Source: Synechococcus sp. AG-686-F08
Lineage (GTDB): Bacteria; Cyanobacteriota; Cyanobacteriia; PCC-6307; Cyanobiaceae
DNA: 41,827 bases
Direction of reading: 5' to 3'
NCBI GenBank assembly: GCA_003210315.1
Contig: QCVQ01000014.1
Location: 1 to 41,827, forward strand
The position numbers and the translations under genes were made by a program. The notes under the pieces are model-generated. The model ran no database searches. It had not been told where the DNA came from and worked only from the letters and a program-made list of their open reading frames with translations. This document shows, piece after piece, positions 7,053 through 15,074 of this stretch; positions within the stretch are counted from its first letter, which is position 1, and every line of letters starts with the position of its first letter.

Positions 7053-8363
7053 TCAGAGCGGTGGTAGTAACCCATGGGGGTCTTGGTGGTACTTCAATTG
7101 ATTGAGGCCTGGAAGCCAGTTTTGAAACGCGTCGTTGAGTTCTTCGTTGTGGCAACTCAGGTGAGGATGAATCTGAGCGAGGTGAACGCCCGGGCAGTAG
7201 TTGGAGAGAAGGTTGTTCGCGCGCAGTAACCAATCGATTGCGCTTTTTCGCCCTTTTTCGTCACCTGCAGTCCATGTTGCGCTGACCCATGGTTTCCAGA
7301 TGGCATCACGATGAATAAAAGATGTGCGTGAAACCGGAACCTGAGCACTCACTCCACCAAGTTGCTGAGCGCTGATTTGGCATCCGATGTGAGGACGGTT
7401 GCGCATCAGTTCATTCAGGTCTGCGATGAGTGATGGCAATTGCTGGCCCCATGCCGGCGCGAGCCTGCTAATCACTTCATTGTGTAGGCGTCCCGTTGCA
7501 GGAGTGGATCTTGCAAGCGTTCCAAATGGGGGCTGGGCATGTTGGCCGGCAACGATTGTCATGCTGGATTGAGCGAAGTCGCCAAGCAGCTTTTCCAGAG
7601 TTTCCATTGCTTTCACCGCGTCGGGGTCGTCTGCGAAACAAGTGACGAATAGCTCAATGTTTTCGTTCCAGACCCACTGCAAGCTGGCGCTGTGGTTCCA
7701 CTGTTCTGCTGCCTCGATGGCGACGGCAAGTTGCTGAATGTTTCCTGTGCTTCGCCAAATCGCTAAGGGTGCGAGCTTTTGCGTACGCAGCCGGATTGCA
7801 GTGACAACGGCCAGAAACGGAGCTGCACCGAGCAACCCTCTCCACTGATGATGCGTTTCGTTGTTGCTGTCTGTTCCAGTGCTCGCTGGGTTGACTGGCT
7901 CTGAAAGGTCAAAGATGTCTCCGTTTCCCCAGACACCTCGCAGTCCCACAATGTGATCCATGGCAAGGCCTTGTGATCTGGTTAGGGGACTGACCCCACC
8001 TGTTAAAACAAAGCCACACCCTGGAATGGTCGATAGGCCAACGGGGATCGCGCGTCCACGGGTTTGAAGACCTTCTAAAACCTCAGCCATGCTGAGCCCG
8101 GCGCCAATCTCAACTTCCTCTGCGTCTTCGTTGATAATCAGCTGTCGATAGCGCGCTCTTAAGTCGAGTGTCCAGAGCCCATCGGCAGCACAGCGACTGC
8201 TGGTGCCCCCTGAGCAAACCAACAATGGGGTTGGCTGAACTCCTTGATGTATCAGGTTGGAAAGAGTGATTGCATCAGACGTGATCCACCCCGCTGGATG
8301 TGAATCGTCCGCCAATGGATTCCAAAGCGCAGCATGCTTTGTCACGTTGTGGCTCCAATGCAA
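7053..8363 (-). CDS. FAD-linked oxidase (PCMH-type FAD-binding domain)
   Basis: A protein of about 436 residues with the N-terminal FAD-binding fold of the PCMH/vanillyl-alcohol-oxidase superfamily. It has a first strand/loop with CSGGTSSRCAADG (about 50-62), the LDL-R segment, the GAGLSMAEVLEGL helix (about 87-99) and the IPGCGFVLTGGVSPLTRSQG FAD-pyrophosphate loop (about 112-131). The C-terminal half is the substrate-cap domain and has no close match I can name. The usual R-G-x-H loop carrying the covalent His-FAD link is not present in the expected place (the loop reads SSRCAADG), so FAD is probably held noncovalently. The substrate is unknown. The frame begins with TTG at 8363, and GTG at 8345 is an alternative start. 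It is divergent from the CbiX gene at 8440. Confidence 0.75.
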   Translation of the reverse strand: MHWSHNVTKHAALWNPLADDSHPAGWITSDAITLSNLIHQGVQPTPLLVCSGGTSSRCAADGLWTLDLRARYRQLIINEDAEEVEIGAGLSMAEVLEGLQTRGRAIPVGLSTIPGCGFVLTGGVSPLTRSQGLAMDHIVGLRGVWGNGDIFDLSEPVNPASTGTDSNNETHHQWRGLLGAAPFLAVVTAIRLRTQKLAPLAIWRSTGNIQQLAVAIEAAEQWNHSASLQWVWNENIELFVTCFADDPDAVKAMETLEKLLGDFAQSSMTIVAGQHAQPPFGTLARSTPATGRLHNEVISRLAPAWGQQLPSLIADLNELMRNRPHIGCQISAQQLGGVSAQVPVSRTSFIHRDAIWKPWVSATWTAGDEKGRKSAIDWLLRANNLLSNYCPGVHLAQIHPHLSCHNEELNDAFQNWLPGLNQLKYHQDPHGLLPPL

Positions 8364-8439
8364 GCCGGTGGTCGTGGCAAGACCATCAGGCGCGATTCAA
8401 CAACGCCGAGGATAGTGTCGTGGGAGTGGAACGAACCGA

Positions 8440-9549
8440 GTGAGTTCAGAGCCGATTGCGTCGCAACCATCGCCCTACGGCGTTTTGATCTGTGGTCATG
8501 GGAGCAGGAATCGCTTAGCGGTTGAGGAATTTGAACGTCTCGCGATCGGCCTGCGCCGGCGCATGAGTCCTGTTCCTGTTGAATATGGGTTTTTGGAATT
8601 TGCCAATCCAATCCTTCGAGATGGTTTGGATCGCTTAAGAGAGCAAGGGGTGGAGCGGGTGTTGGCGATTCCGGCCATGTTGTTTGCAGCAGGCCATGCC
8701 AAAAATGACATCCCTTCTGTGCTGAACACGTACAGCGCTGAAACGGGCTTGGAGATTGAGTACGGCAGAGAATTAGGTGTTGATCGATTGATGATTGCAG
8801 CCGCAGGCGCTCGGATTCAAGAGGCGTTGGCTGCCAATCCAGACGTTCCCTTGTCCGACACCATGTTGGTGGTTGTAGGACGGGGGTCATCGGATCCCGA
8901 TGCCAATTCCAACGTCGCGAAGGTGGCCCGGATGTTGGTGGAAGGGTTTGGCTTCGGCTGGGGCGAAACCGTGTATTCAGGGGTGACATTCCCGTTGGTG
9001 GAGCCAGGGCTCAGACATGTCGTGCGCCTTGGTTTTAAGCGCATCATCGTCTTCCCTTATTTCCTGTTTTCTGGTGTGCTCGTGACCAGGATCCGCCAGC
9101 ACAGTGAACGCGTCGCCAACGATCACCCCGAGGTGGAATTTCTGCATGCCTCCTATCTCGGAGACCACGTAAGGGTGCAAGACACGTTTGTAGAGCGGGT
9201 GGATGAAGTTCTCGGTGGTGAGACCGCGATGAATTGCTCGCTTTGTAAGTACAGAGCCCAGGTGCTGGGTTTTGAGACTGAGGTGGGCCTAGCCCAGTCC
9301 AGCCACCATCACCATGTGGAGGGATTGACCGATGGCTGCGATCTTTGTGAGCTCGAGTGCACCGGTGCTTGTCAGCCCGATGGTGTCCCAATTCCGCTGG
9401 GGGGTGCGCATCACTCTCATACGCATGGAGACCACGACCACGCCCATGACCATGGTCATCATCCCTACCCTCATGCAGAACATCCTTTAGGTCCCAGCAC
9501 CCTTCGAGGTCGCCGTGCGGATTTTAAGACGGATCCCCTTGAATCATGA
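8440..9549 (+). CDS. cbiX: sirohydrochlorin chelatase CbiX, long form with His/Cys-rich tail
   Basis: Inserts a metal (Co2+ in the cobamide pathway, possibly Fe2+ for siroheme) into sirohydrochlorin. It has two tandem CbiX domains. In the first, the metal/substrate histidines are His20 (ICGHGSRN) and His86 (AAGHAKND). In the second, the equivalent motif is degenerate (VGRGSSDP near residue 146), as in other long CbiX proteins. The C-terminal region holds the MxCxxC pair (Cys266, Cys269) linked with an Fe-S cluster in Bacillus CbiX. Also there are a second Cys group (Cys300, 303, 307, 311) and a His/Asp-rich run (about 325-348) that could store or deliver metal. The start is GTG 8440, 76 bases from the divergent oxidase gene. 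The cytoplasmic cobalt-insertion role is inferred from family. Confidence 0.85.
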   Translation: MSSEPIASQPSPYGVLICGHGSRNRLAVEEFERLAIGLRRRMSPVPVEYGFLEFANPILRDGLDRLREQGVERVLAIPAMLFAAGHAKNDIPSVLNTYSAETGLEIEYGRELGVDRLMIAAAGARIQEALAANPDVPLSDTMLVVVGRGSSDPDANSNVAKVARMLVEGFGFGWGETVYSGVTFPLVEPGLRHVVRLGFKRIIVFPYFLFSGVLVTRIRQHSERVANDHPEVEFLHASYLGDHVRVQDTFVERVDEVLGGETAMNCSLCKYRAQVLGFETEVGLAQSSHHHHVEGLTDGCDLCELECTGACQPDGVPIPLGGAHHSHTHGDHDHAHDHGHHPYPHAEHPLGPSTLRGRRADFKTDPLES

Positions 9550-9943
9550 AGAACTGCCATTGTCACTACTCTTCTTTGTGAATTTGTCTCACACAAGTCC
9601 AAAGAGACTAAGGGGTATAAGCGAGGCTAATCAATCAAGTTTTGGGCTTATTATTCCTGCTTTTTCCACAGATATCGCTTCGTTTTCCACGGGCTTTGGG
9701 GTGCAATCCTGGCTCGTTGCTGAGGGGCTGTGGTTTTTCCAATTTTGCTTCAATTGAACTTGACAGCGCCTTGCAAGGCAGTACGCGGTTTAAAAAAATG
9801 CTCGTTGATCGTCGAAAACCACTGCGTTGGAATGATTCTCATCAGTGCTTGTTGTTAGACGACCCGGTTGCACCCGCTTTGACGGTTACCCCCTCCGTGT
9901 GTCTTTCTAGGTGGTGTGAACGGCTGAGGATTTCCCCCACTCC
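9550..9943. other. intergenic stretch with DnaA-box-like sites and a palindrome
   Basis: About 390 bases between cbiX and the DUF2811 gene. TTTTCCACA at 9662-9670, the nonamer used as DnaA box in cyanobacteria, is followed in the same orientation by TTTTCCACG at 9683-9691, with starts 21 bases apart. A weaker third copy (TTTTCCAAT) lies at 9735-9743. A perfect palindrome GCCTTGCAAGGC lies at 9768-9779, just after TTGACA (9760-9765). No convincing gene is present. The open frame across 9642-10004 looks like chance. Confidence 0.4.
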
Positions 9944-10207
9944 ATGGATCGATATCACCTTGAGCACTGCGAAACTCCATTGGCTGAATCACTCAGTGAC
10001 GTAGGAATTTCATTGGTGAGCATGGAAGCAGAAATTCCCGAAGTCCTTTATCGCGGAATGAAAGATTTCATTGGATTAAATCCACGTTGGGACCAATATC
10101 ATCTGCTTAGTTCTGCAATTGCTCAGTTTTTAGTTCAAAACGGTTGTACCGATCGAGCAGTCACTGAGCGCTATCTCGATGATTTGTTTAAGCGTTCTCA
10201 GGCCTGA
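9944..10207 (+). CDS. DUF2811 family small protein
   Basis: An 87-residue cytoplasmic protein. After about 25 variable residues it shows the DUF2811 core: V-S-M-E-A-E-I-P-E-x-L (about 25-36), then a helix, an N-P-R-W-D-Q turn (about 47-52) and a second helix ending FLVQNG. This resembles a ribbon-helix-helix-like or short helical regulator, but no function is established for the family, which is common in cyanobacteria. The start at ATG 9944 is the first good one. An internal ATG at 10022 would keep only the core. The 3' end overlaps the end of the converging GMC oxidoreductase gene by 20 bases. Confidence 0.7.
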   Translation: MDRYHLEHCETPLAESLSDVGISLVSMEAEIPEVLYRGMKDFIGLNPRWDQYHLLSSAIAQFLVQNGCTDRAVTERYLDDLFKRSQA

Positions 10208-11846
10208 CTGCTTGTAAGCAAGCTCTTCTTGTGATGGCCATCATCGTCAAGGTTGGACTTTGCCACGCTGAAGTGGCCCAACACGACCCGTCAACCACCA
10301 ACACGTTCGGACAGCGCCAGAGGCGATTCCAGGCGTCCACAACACTGTTGTTCTCATCGTTGCCCATAGGAGCTCCCCCTAGCTCATGCACGTAATACCC
10401 AGGAGGAGGAGCGCCTGCCTTCATGGCCTCCATGTTGGCGATAACGGGCTCGATCAGCGGCATTTTGACCAGATCGGTCAGTGCTTGAATCTCCCCACCC
10501 CCTAGGGCAATGGCCTCAGCCATCATCGAGTGCATGTGGGCCACCATCGCTGTTTCGTTCGTTCCCCATCGACAGCTGATATGTGGGATGGGAACTCCCC
10601 AGCGATCCACTGTTTCCGACAAGGTGACCCTGTTCTGATCGGAGGGAAGCACTTCCCCATGACCAATCAGAAAACCCAAACGGCAGTCAGGATTTCTTTT
10701 TAACCACCAGGGTGGATCAAAGCGATTGATCGCTCCCCAAAGTCCATAACCTCTGGAGAACGGGAGCAAACCATCGCGTTTTGGGGGAAGACTTCCAAAG
10801 GGAAGAAAAAAACTTCCGGCCCCCGACAATTGACTCGAGGGATCAAGATCTTGAAGAGATTGACGACCACTTCTGCTGGGGACTTGAAAGAAGCGGCAGG
10901 TTGAGATGTGATCCATCAAGTGCCGCCCCAGGCTTTCTGAGGGATCTTGAAAGCCTCCTTTTGTTGTTGATTGTTCTGAGAGCAATAAAAACCGCAGTGA
11001 GGCAATGGTGGACGCACAGAGAACGACCAAAGGTGCCTCCAGTTCAATGCGCTCCCCGCTGCGTTGATCGATGACAACGACTCCGCGGGCACGACTTTGA
11101 TCACGATTCATCAGCAGGCGTTCTGCCAGATGCCCTGAGAGCACTTCTACGCGTCCAGTGGAAAGGGCTGTTTTGAGACTGCTGCCAGGACTGCTTGATG
11201 GTGGCCATGGGCACTTCGTGGTTGGTTGATGGACGGAAAAACCGCGTGAGTGAATCATCTGGATGTCAGCCGAGTCCTGGAGGGCAGCAGCCAGCTGTTG
11301 TTCTTCTGGGGTGAAACTCAGGGGTGCAGTGGTGCAACCATCGGGGAGCTGTGTGAGTCCGTCTCTGTTGCCATGTACAGCAAATTGCCGTTCGAGAGCG
11401 GAATAATGCGGATCTAGGTCTTGATGGGAAATAGGCCAGGAGTGTCCATAGCCATCCCGCTCTGCAGCCTTGAATTCCAGATCCGAGAGTCGCAGGGTGA
11501 TTCCACCCCAGGTCAAACTTCTGCCTCCAACTTGGCGCCCTTGAGTCCAGAGAAAAGGCTGATCTTTTGGGGTGGAGTAGGGGTAGCGCCGTTCATCGGC
11601 ATAGAGAAGTGGATTGTGTTTCCAGTAGCCGGGATGCTGTGCTTGTTGTCGGTGCTGACCGCTGAGAAGACCATGGACGCGTCTCATGCTGTTGGTCGGT
11701 TCGCTCCCCAGTGCTTCTTTAGCGCTGAGCTCGGGACCTGTTTCCACCACCAAGACGCGAACCCCTGCCTCCGCAAGAGTTTGGGCAGCCACACCTCCGG
11801 TTGCACCTGAACCGATCACAATGGCTTCGAAGGGTTTCAGCGGCAC
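10188..11846 (-). CDS. GMC-family flavin oxidoreductase
   Basis: A 552-residue FAD-dependent alcohol/sugar/sterol-type oxidoreductase. The N-terminal dinucleotide-binding loop is G-S-G-A-T-G-G (residues 12-18), ending in Glu36 (VVETG), which binds the ribose of FAD. The second GMC region (GRQVGGRSLTWGG) follows near residue 105. The C-terminal domain carries the HELGG-x-x-MG segment with the active-site His and the terminal VVDGS...NPT-like motif (here SPTLTMMAITRR), where the usual Asn is Ser. Length is normal for the family. The substrate cannot be told from sequence. It converges on DUF2811 with overlapping 3' ends, and no operon partner is seen. Confidence 0.82.
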   Translation of the reverse strand: MPLKPFEAIVIGSGATGGVAAQTLAEAGVRVLVVETGPELSAKEALGSEPTNSMRRVHGLLSGQHRQQAQHPGYWKHNPLLYADERRYPYSTPKDQPFLWTQGRQVGGRSLTWGGITLRLSDLEFKAAERDGYGHSWPISHQDLDPHYSALERQFAVHGNRDGLTQLPDGCTTAPLSFTPEEQQLAAALQDSADIQMIHSRGFSVHQPTTKCPWPPSSSPGSSLKTALSTGRVEVLSGHLAERLLMNRDQSRARGVVVIDQRSGERIELEAPLVVLCASTIASLRFLLLSEQSTTKGGFQDPSESLGRHLMDHISTCRFFQVPSRSGRQSLQDLDPSSQLSGAGSFFLPFGSLPPKRDGLLPFSRGYGLWGAINRFDPPWWLKRNPDCRLGFLIGHGEVLPSDQNRVTLSETVDRWGVPIPHISCRWGTNETAMVAHMHSMMAEAIALGGGEIQALTDLVKMPLIEPVIANMEAMKAGAPPPGYYVHELGGAPMGNDENNSVVDAWNRLWRCPNVLVVDGSCWATSAWQSPTLTMMAITRRACLQAVRPENA

Positions 11847-11871
11847 AGCTCAAGCAATGACCTGCTCTTAG

Positions 11872-12285
11872 TGTCCCTCTTCGCCCACTGATCTTTCAAT
11901 TTGGGTGGAATGTGGTCTCTTGATTGGAGCAGCTGAACCAAAAGTCATTTTTTTAGCGCTTGTTTTTTCAGCAAGGCATGATCGGAAATTAGTGATTCAA
12001 TCACTGGGCTTGATAGAAAGATATTCGTCAAAATATTGAAAATTTCTGCCTCTTAAGGAGTCACTATTGCTGTAATTTGAAGAGATGATTAAATGGTTTA
12101 AATATTTTCACTATGTTTTTTATTGGTTATTGCCGCGATTTGCCGTAAATTTTATTATTCGACAAGTCTGTATTAGCAAGTAAAATTTCTCTATTGTAAT
12201 TTTGATTGTTGAAACTTATTTTTGGCTCTGGATGGCAGCAATCAAGCAATTCATTGATTGTTGACGGAATTAAAGGTTTAGGCAT
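11872..12285. other. AT-rich intergenic stretch
   Basis: About 410 bases between the GMC oxidoreductase start and the initiator-tRNA terminator. A consensus-strength AAGGAG occurs at 12055-12060 with no usable start codon at the right distance. A 32-residue basic/aromatic frame at 12085-12183 (ATG to TAA) begins 24 bases later and is the only protein-like candidate. Otherwise I see nothing definite. Confidence 0.4.
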
Positions 12286-12286
12286 T

Positions 12287-12308
12287 AAAAAACCCCTCTA
12301 AGGAGGGG
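12287..12308 (-). terminator. intrinsic terminator after the initiator tRNA
   Basis: On the minus strand CCCCTC (12308-12303) pairs with GAGGGG (12298-12293) around a 4-base loop, followed by six Ts (12292-12287). It begins 9 bases after the tRNA 3' end, as expected for a monocistronic tRNA transcript. Confidence 0.8.
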
Positions 12309-12317
12309 CTTTTAATT

Positions 12318-12394
<77 letters not shown>

Positions 12395-12447
12395 TTGACT
12401 CCAAAACTATACAACTTGGGGTTCACGCACCCAGCGATTGTGAGCAT

Positions 12448-13419
12448 TCACGCGCGAAGTTCACCCTTCACTTCGAGTCGCACTCCTGGACCGATGATCA
12501 ACATCTTGTCCTCTAGTTCGTCAAGGCTTCCCTGGGTGATCCAATCCAATTGACGCAGTAGATGGAGCGCAACAGCCTGTTTGGCACGACGAGAGCCATC
12601 TTCAACCTTGATGGCCACGCCAAGGCCGTCTCCTGTTCTGCTCAGACACTGAACTCCTTCAGCACCACCTTTGCTGATCACCTGCTGGTGAGAGCGGGAC
12701 ATCAGCTCGGTGTCAAAGCGTCCGTCTCCGGCAACAAGCTTGGGGTGGGCGAGCATCGCTCTGCTGATTTGCTCCAGCTCCGCATGGGTTGAAGCGCCGA
12801 GATGGGCATAGAGCAAGGCCATTTGTGAAAGCTGCAACAGCAGGGTGGGTGCACCGCAGTCATCCCGCTCTGCAACGAGTTCTTCCGCGGGCAGTCCAAG
12901 AAACTCCCCGACGCGTCGATTGATCTCTTGCTGCAGTGGATGGTCACCTTGCAAATAACTCTCCAGGGGCCACCCCATTTTTCTTGATGTGGCCAGGAAT
13001 GCAGCATGTTTTCCGGAGCAATTGTGCTCCAGGGGGCTGTGACCCCATCCAGGAATTGGGCACTGGAGAGCGTCCGTTTCCAGTTGGGCGTTCCAAAGCA
13101 GTCGGAACGCTTCTCTGGCGTGTTCAGCGGTCCCGGCATGGGAGGCGCAACTAATCGCCAAGCCTCGGTCCCCAAAGTCGTAGCTACCAGAGGCGCCACT
13201 GCTGAGAGCCGGCAAGGCTTGAAAGGGTTTGAGAGCTGATCGCACGAAGGTTTCATGATCGGCTCGTCCAGCTTTCATCAGGATTCTTCCCTTTGAATCA
13301 CAGACAACGGCATGCACTCGATGGACTGATTCCACCGATGAGCCTCTTTTCAGCACGACCTCAAAAGCAGGACAGCCGGAATTTCTGCTCGATCTGCCGT
13401 AGCCAGGAGGGAGTGTCAT
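12448..13419 (-). CDS. asparaginase II family protein
   Basis: A 323-residue protein of the L-asparaginase II family (PF06089 type, unrelated to the classical E. coli AnsB fold), expected to hydrolyse asparagine to aspartate and ammonia. Visible family features are the N-terminal V-x-x-x-RGSSVESVHR segment (about 22-35), RSALKPFQALP (about 61-71), SCASHAGT (about 90-97) and the HNCSGKHAAFL core (about 132-142). There is no signal peptide, so it is cytoplasmic. It is the last of four minus-strand genes (DUF3318, rsfS, CGLD27, this one), 33 bases after the CGLD27 gene, and is probably co-transcribed. It could supply ammonia or recycle asparagine. Activity is inferred from family. Confidence 0.82.
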   Translation of the reverse strand: MTLPPGYGRSSRNSGCPAFEVVLKRGSSVESVHRVHAVVCDSKGRILMKAGRADHETFVRSALKPFQALPALSSGASGSYDFGDRGLAISCASHAGTAEHAREAFRLLWNAQLETDALQCPIPGWGHSPLEHNCSGKHAAFLATSRKMGWPLESYLQGDHPLQQEINRRVGEFLGLPAEELVAERDDCGAPTLLLQLSQMALLYAHLGASTHAELEQISRAMLAHPKLVAGDGRFDTELMSRSHQQVISKGGAEGVQCLSRTGDGLGVAIKVEDGSRRAKQAVALHLLRQLDWITQGSLDELEDKMLIIGPGVRLEVKGELRA

Positions 13420-13452
13420 AGAGGGAATATCAGTGAAGTAAGGTCAGTGAAA

Positions 13453-13947
13453 TTAAAGGGCCTGACAGAGGCTGGCTCCACCAAGGATTAGGCCCGTTGT
13501 TGTGGCCATGGCTCTGCCAAGCCGTCCCAAGATTGGGCGAACTTCATGTTGAGCAAGGAGGAGATCTCGTTCTCGCCAGGACAAGGGTTTTTCCCAAACT
13601 TGCCCGTCATACCAGCCTGATTCTTCGTATTCCACGCGTTCAGAAAGAAGACGCTTGTGGACGTAGGTCCAACCCAACCATTGGCGTACCAATAACAACA
13701 TTGGCAAAATCAGCCCAGAAACACCCCCTGCGAGGACAAGACGGATTGGATCGTGTCTCAAGCTCCAACTACCGCTTGCAATCAGCACAGTGAGAGGAAC
13801 GATCAGAAGCCAACTCAAGAGCAACGCCTTGTCTAAATCAATTTGTCGATGACGAGGCCAGGCAAAAAACCACGATTGACTTAGTTGGGTGAACTCTTCC
13901 TGAGGACGTTGGTCGGGAGGAACAGGACAGGAGATAGTCGCAGCCAT
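13453..13947 (-). CDS. CGLD27 family membrane protein (DUF1230)
   Basis: A 164-residue protein of the CGLD27/DUF1230 family, shared by cyanobacteria, algae and plants. The family start is recognisable: C-P-V-P-x-x-Q-R-P-x-x-E (residues 7-18), followed by S-W-F-F-A-W-P. Two membrane helices (about 43-60 and 69-87) precede an aromatic/charged segment with YEESGWYDGQVWEKP (about 107-121), a hallmark of the family. A third short hydrophobic stretch closes the protein. In plants the homologue is chloroplast-located and has been linked to iron-deficiency responses, but the molecular role is not settled. It lies 11 bases downstream of rsfS in the same operon. Confidence 0.82.
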   Translation of the reverse strand: MAATISCPVPPDQRPQEEFTQLSQSWFFAWPRHRQIDLDKALLLSWLLIVPLTVLIASGSWSLRHDPIRLVLAGGVSGLILPMLLLVRQWLGWTYVHKRLLSERVEYEESGWYDGQVWEKPLSWRERDLLLAQHEVRPILGRLGRAMATTTGLILGGASLCQAL

Positions 13948-13958
13948 ACGAACAGGTT

Positions 13959-14327
13959 TCAGTGGCCTACTGATGGTTCGGAAGCTAGATGGGGACGGCG
14001 TTCACCATGACTCCAAAACGCTTCAAGGTCGTAATAGCTGCGTTCTTGAGATTGAAGGATGTGCACGATCAATTCGCCGTAATCGAGCAGGGCCCAGCGT
14101 CCCTCGTTCATGCCTTCTTTGCGTAAGGGGAGGCGTTTGGCATCTTCTTCCAGCCGGTCTTCCACTGATCGAGCCATTGCTTTGACCTGAACGTCGCTCT
14201 GACCGCCTGCAATCACCAACCAATCGGCCAGGCTTGAAACTTCGTCAACCCGAATGAGCTGGATATCAACGCCCTTGCGATCGTCGCAAGCATCGGCTGC
14301 AAGCTCAGCCAGTTGTTCACTATCCAT
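13959..14327 (-). CDS. rsfS: ribosome silencing factor RsfS (Iojap family)
   Basis: A 122-residue protein that binds ribosomal protein L14 (uL14) and blocks joining of the ribosomal subunits under starvation. The full Iojap/RsfS pattern is visible: an N-terminal helix with LAADACDDRKG, V-SSLADWLVIAGGQSDVQVKAMA, the EG-x-x-EGRWALLDYGELIVHI segment and the final YYDLEAFW. I start it at ATG 14327. The frame is open upstream, but that part would lie within the DUF3318 gene and lacks family similarity. This start overlaps the end of the DUF3318 gene by 8 bases, which points to coupled translation. Confidence 0.9.
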   Translation of the reverse strand: MDSEQLAELAADACDDRKGVDIQLIRVDEVSSLADWLVIAGGQSDVQVKAMARSVEDRLEEDAKRLPLRKEGMNEGRWALLDYGELIVHILQSQERSYYDLEAFWSHGERRPHLASEPSVGH

Positions 14328-14955
14328 AGACGTTCTCGCTGGTAACGGATTGATTGGAGCCCTGTTGCTGAGCCATTTCTGCCCTCGCTTTACCAGCACT
14401 TTTGCGAAGTGCTTCAAGCCGATCCTCGTAAAAGCTCCTCTTTTTCTTTTTGCGTGTTTGTTCCACCAACTCTTTTAGGGCTCCACCCAAACTTTTGTAA
14501 GAGTTCGGAACGCTGTAGCCAAAGCGGCAAGCGAGATCAATGGCCCGCTCGTCAGCTGAAATCGCATCACGAAGACGCTTTTCTGCGTTGTTTTTGAGGT
14601 AGAGGCGATAGCCAGCAAATCCAGACAAACCCAGTGCCATAAACAGCAGCAGACCGTCCTGGACCCAAAGCTCACCAATGGCACCGCCTAAGCCAATGGC
14701 TAGAGCAGCCATTTCCCATCCATCCCTGGGAATGGTGTCGTTTTGGATACGACCCACCTCGTGCCAAAACAGCAGGTTTCTGTGATCTAGAGCGAAGCTG
14801 TCCCACAGATCGAGATCCACCTGAATCTCAACCTCATCTCTGCCGATCTCTTCAAGAGTGATCAAAGCAGGTTCCACAGCAGCAGCAGCTTCTACGAACA
14901 CCCAGCTCTGCATCTCAGGTGGCAGCAACCCTTTCAGTCGCTGGAGCTCACTCAT
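14320..14955 (-). CDS. DUF3318 family protein
   Basis: A 211-residue cyanobacterial protein of unknown function. The N-terminal domain is helical and acidic. The segment around 53-80 (FALDHRNLLFWHEVGRIQNDTIPRDG) looks like the helix-x-x-HE motif of a zincin-like peptidase remnant, but no complete catalytic set is visible. Two hydrophobic helices follow (about 82-117), then a basic C-terminal region with a KKKKR patch near residue 171. The C-terminal half resembles a membrane-anchored helical tail. It is first in the operon with rsfS, CGLD27 and asparaginase, and overlaps rsfS by 8 bases. Family call is by memory of the conserved pattern. Confidence 0.72.
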   Translation of the reverse strand: MSELQRLKGLLPPEMQSWVFVEAAAAVEPALITLEEIGRDEVEIQVDLDLWDSFALDHRNLLFWHEVGRIQNDTIPRDGWEMAALAIGLGGAIGELWVQDGLLLFMALGLSGFAGYRLYLKNNAEKRLRDAISADERAIDLACRFGYSVPNSYKSLGGALKELVEQTRKKKKRSFYEDRLEALRKSAGKARAEMAQQQGSNQSVTSENVYG

Positions 14956-15074
14956 GGTGGATTAAGCACTCCGATCTACTAACGCTAGCGACCAACCGAC
15001 CCGAAAGGTTGCTGATGAAATCTTTCAAGGGCTCCACATGGGAGTATTGGCTGGTTTGGCTGTATTGAAGGCCC

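Noticed and set aside
9642-10004. 120-codon plus-strand open frame
   Set aside because: Composition and residue pattern look random, there is no ribosome site, and it overlaps the DUF2811 gene in another frame.
14409-14417. Longer start for rsfS at 14417
   Set aside because: The extra 30 residues lie inside the DUF3318 coding region in another frame and do not fit the RsfS family.
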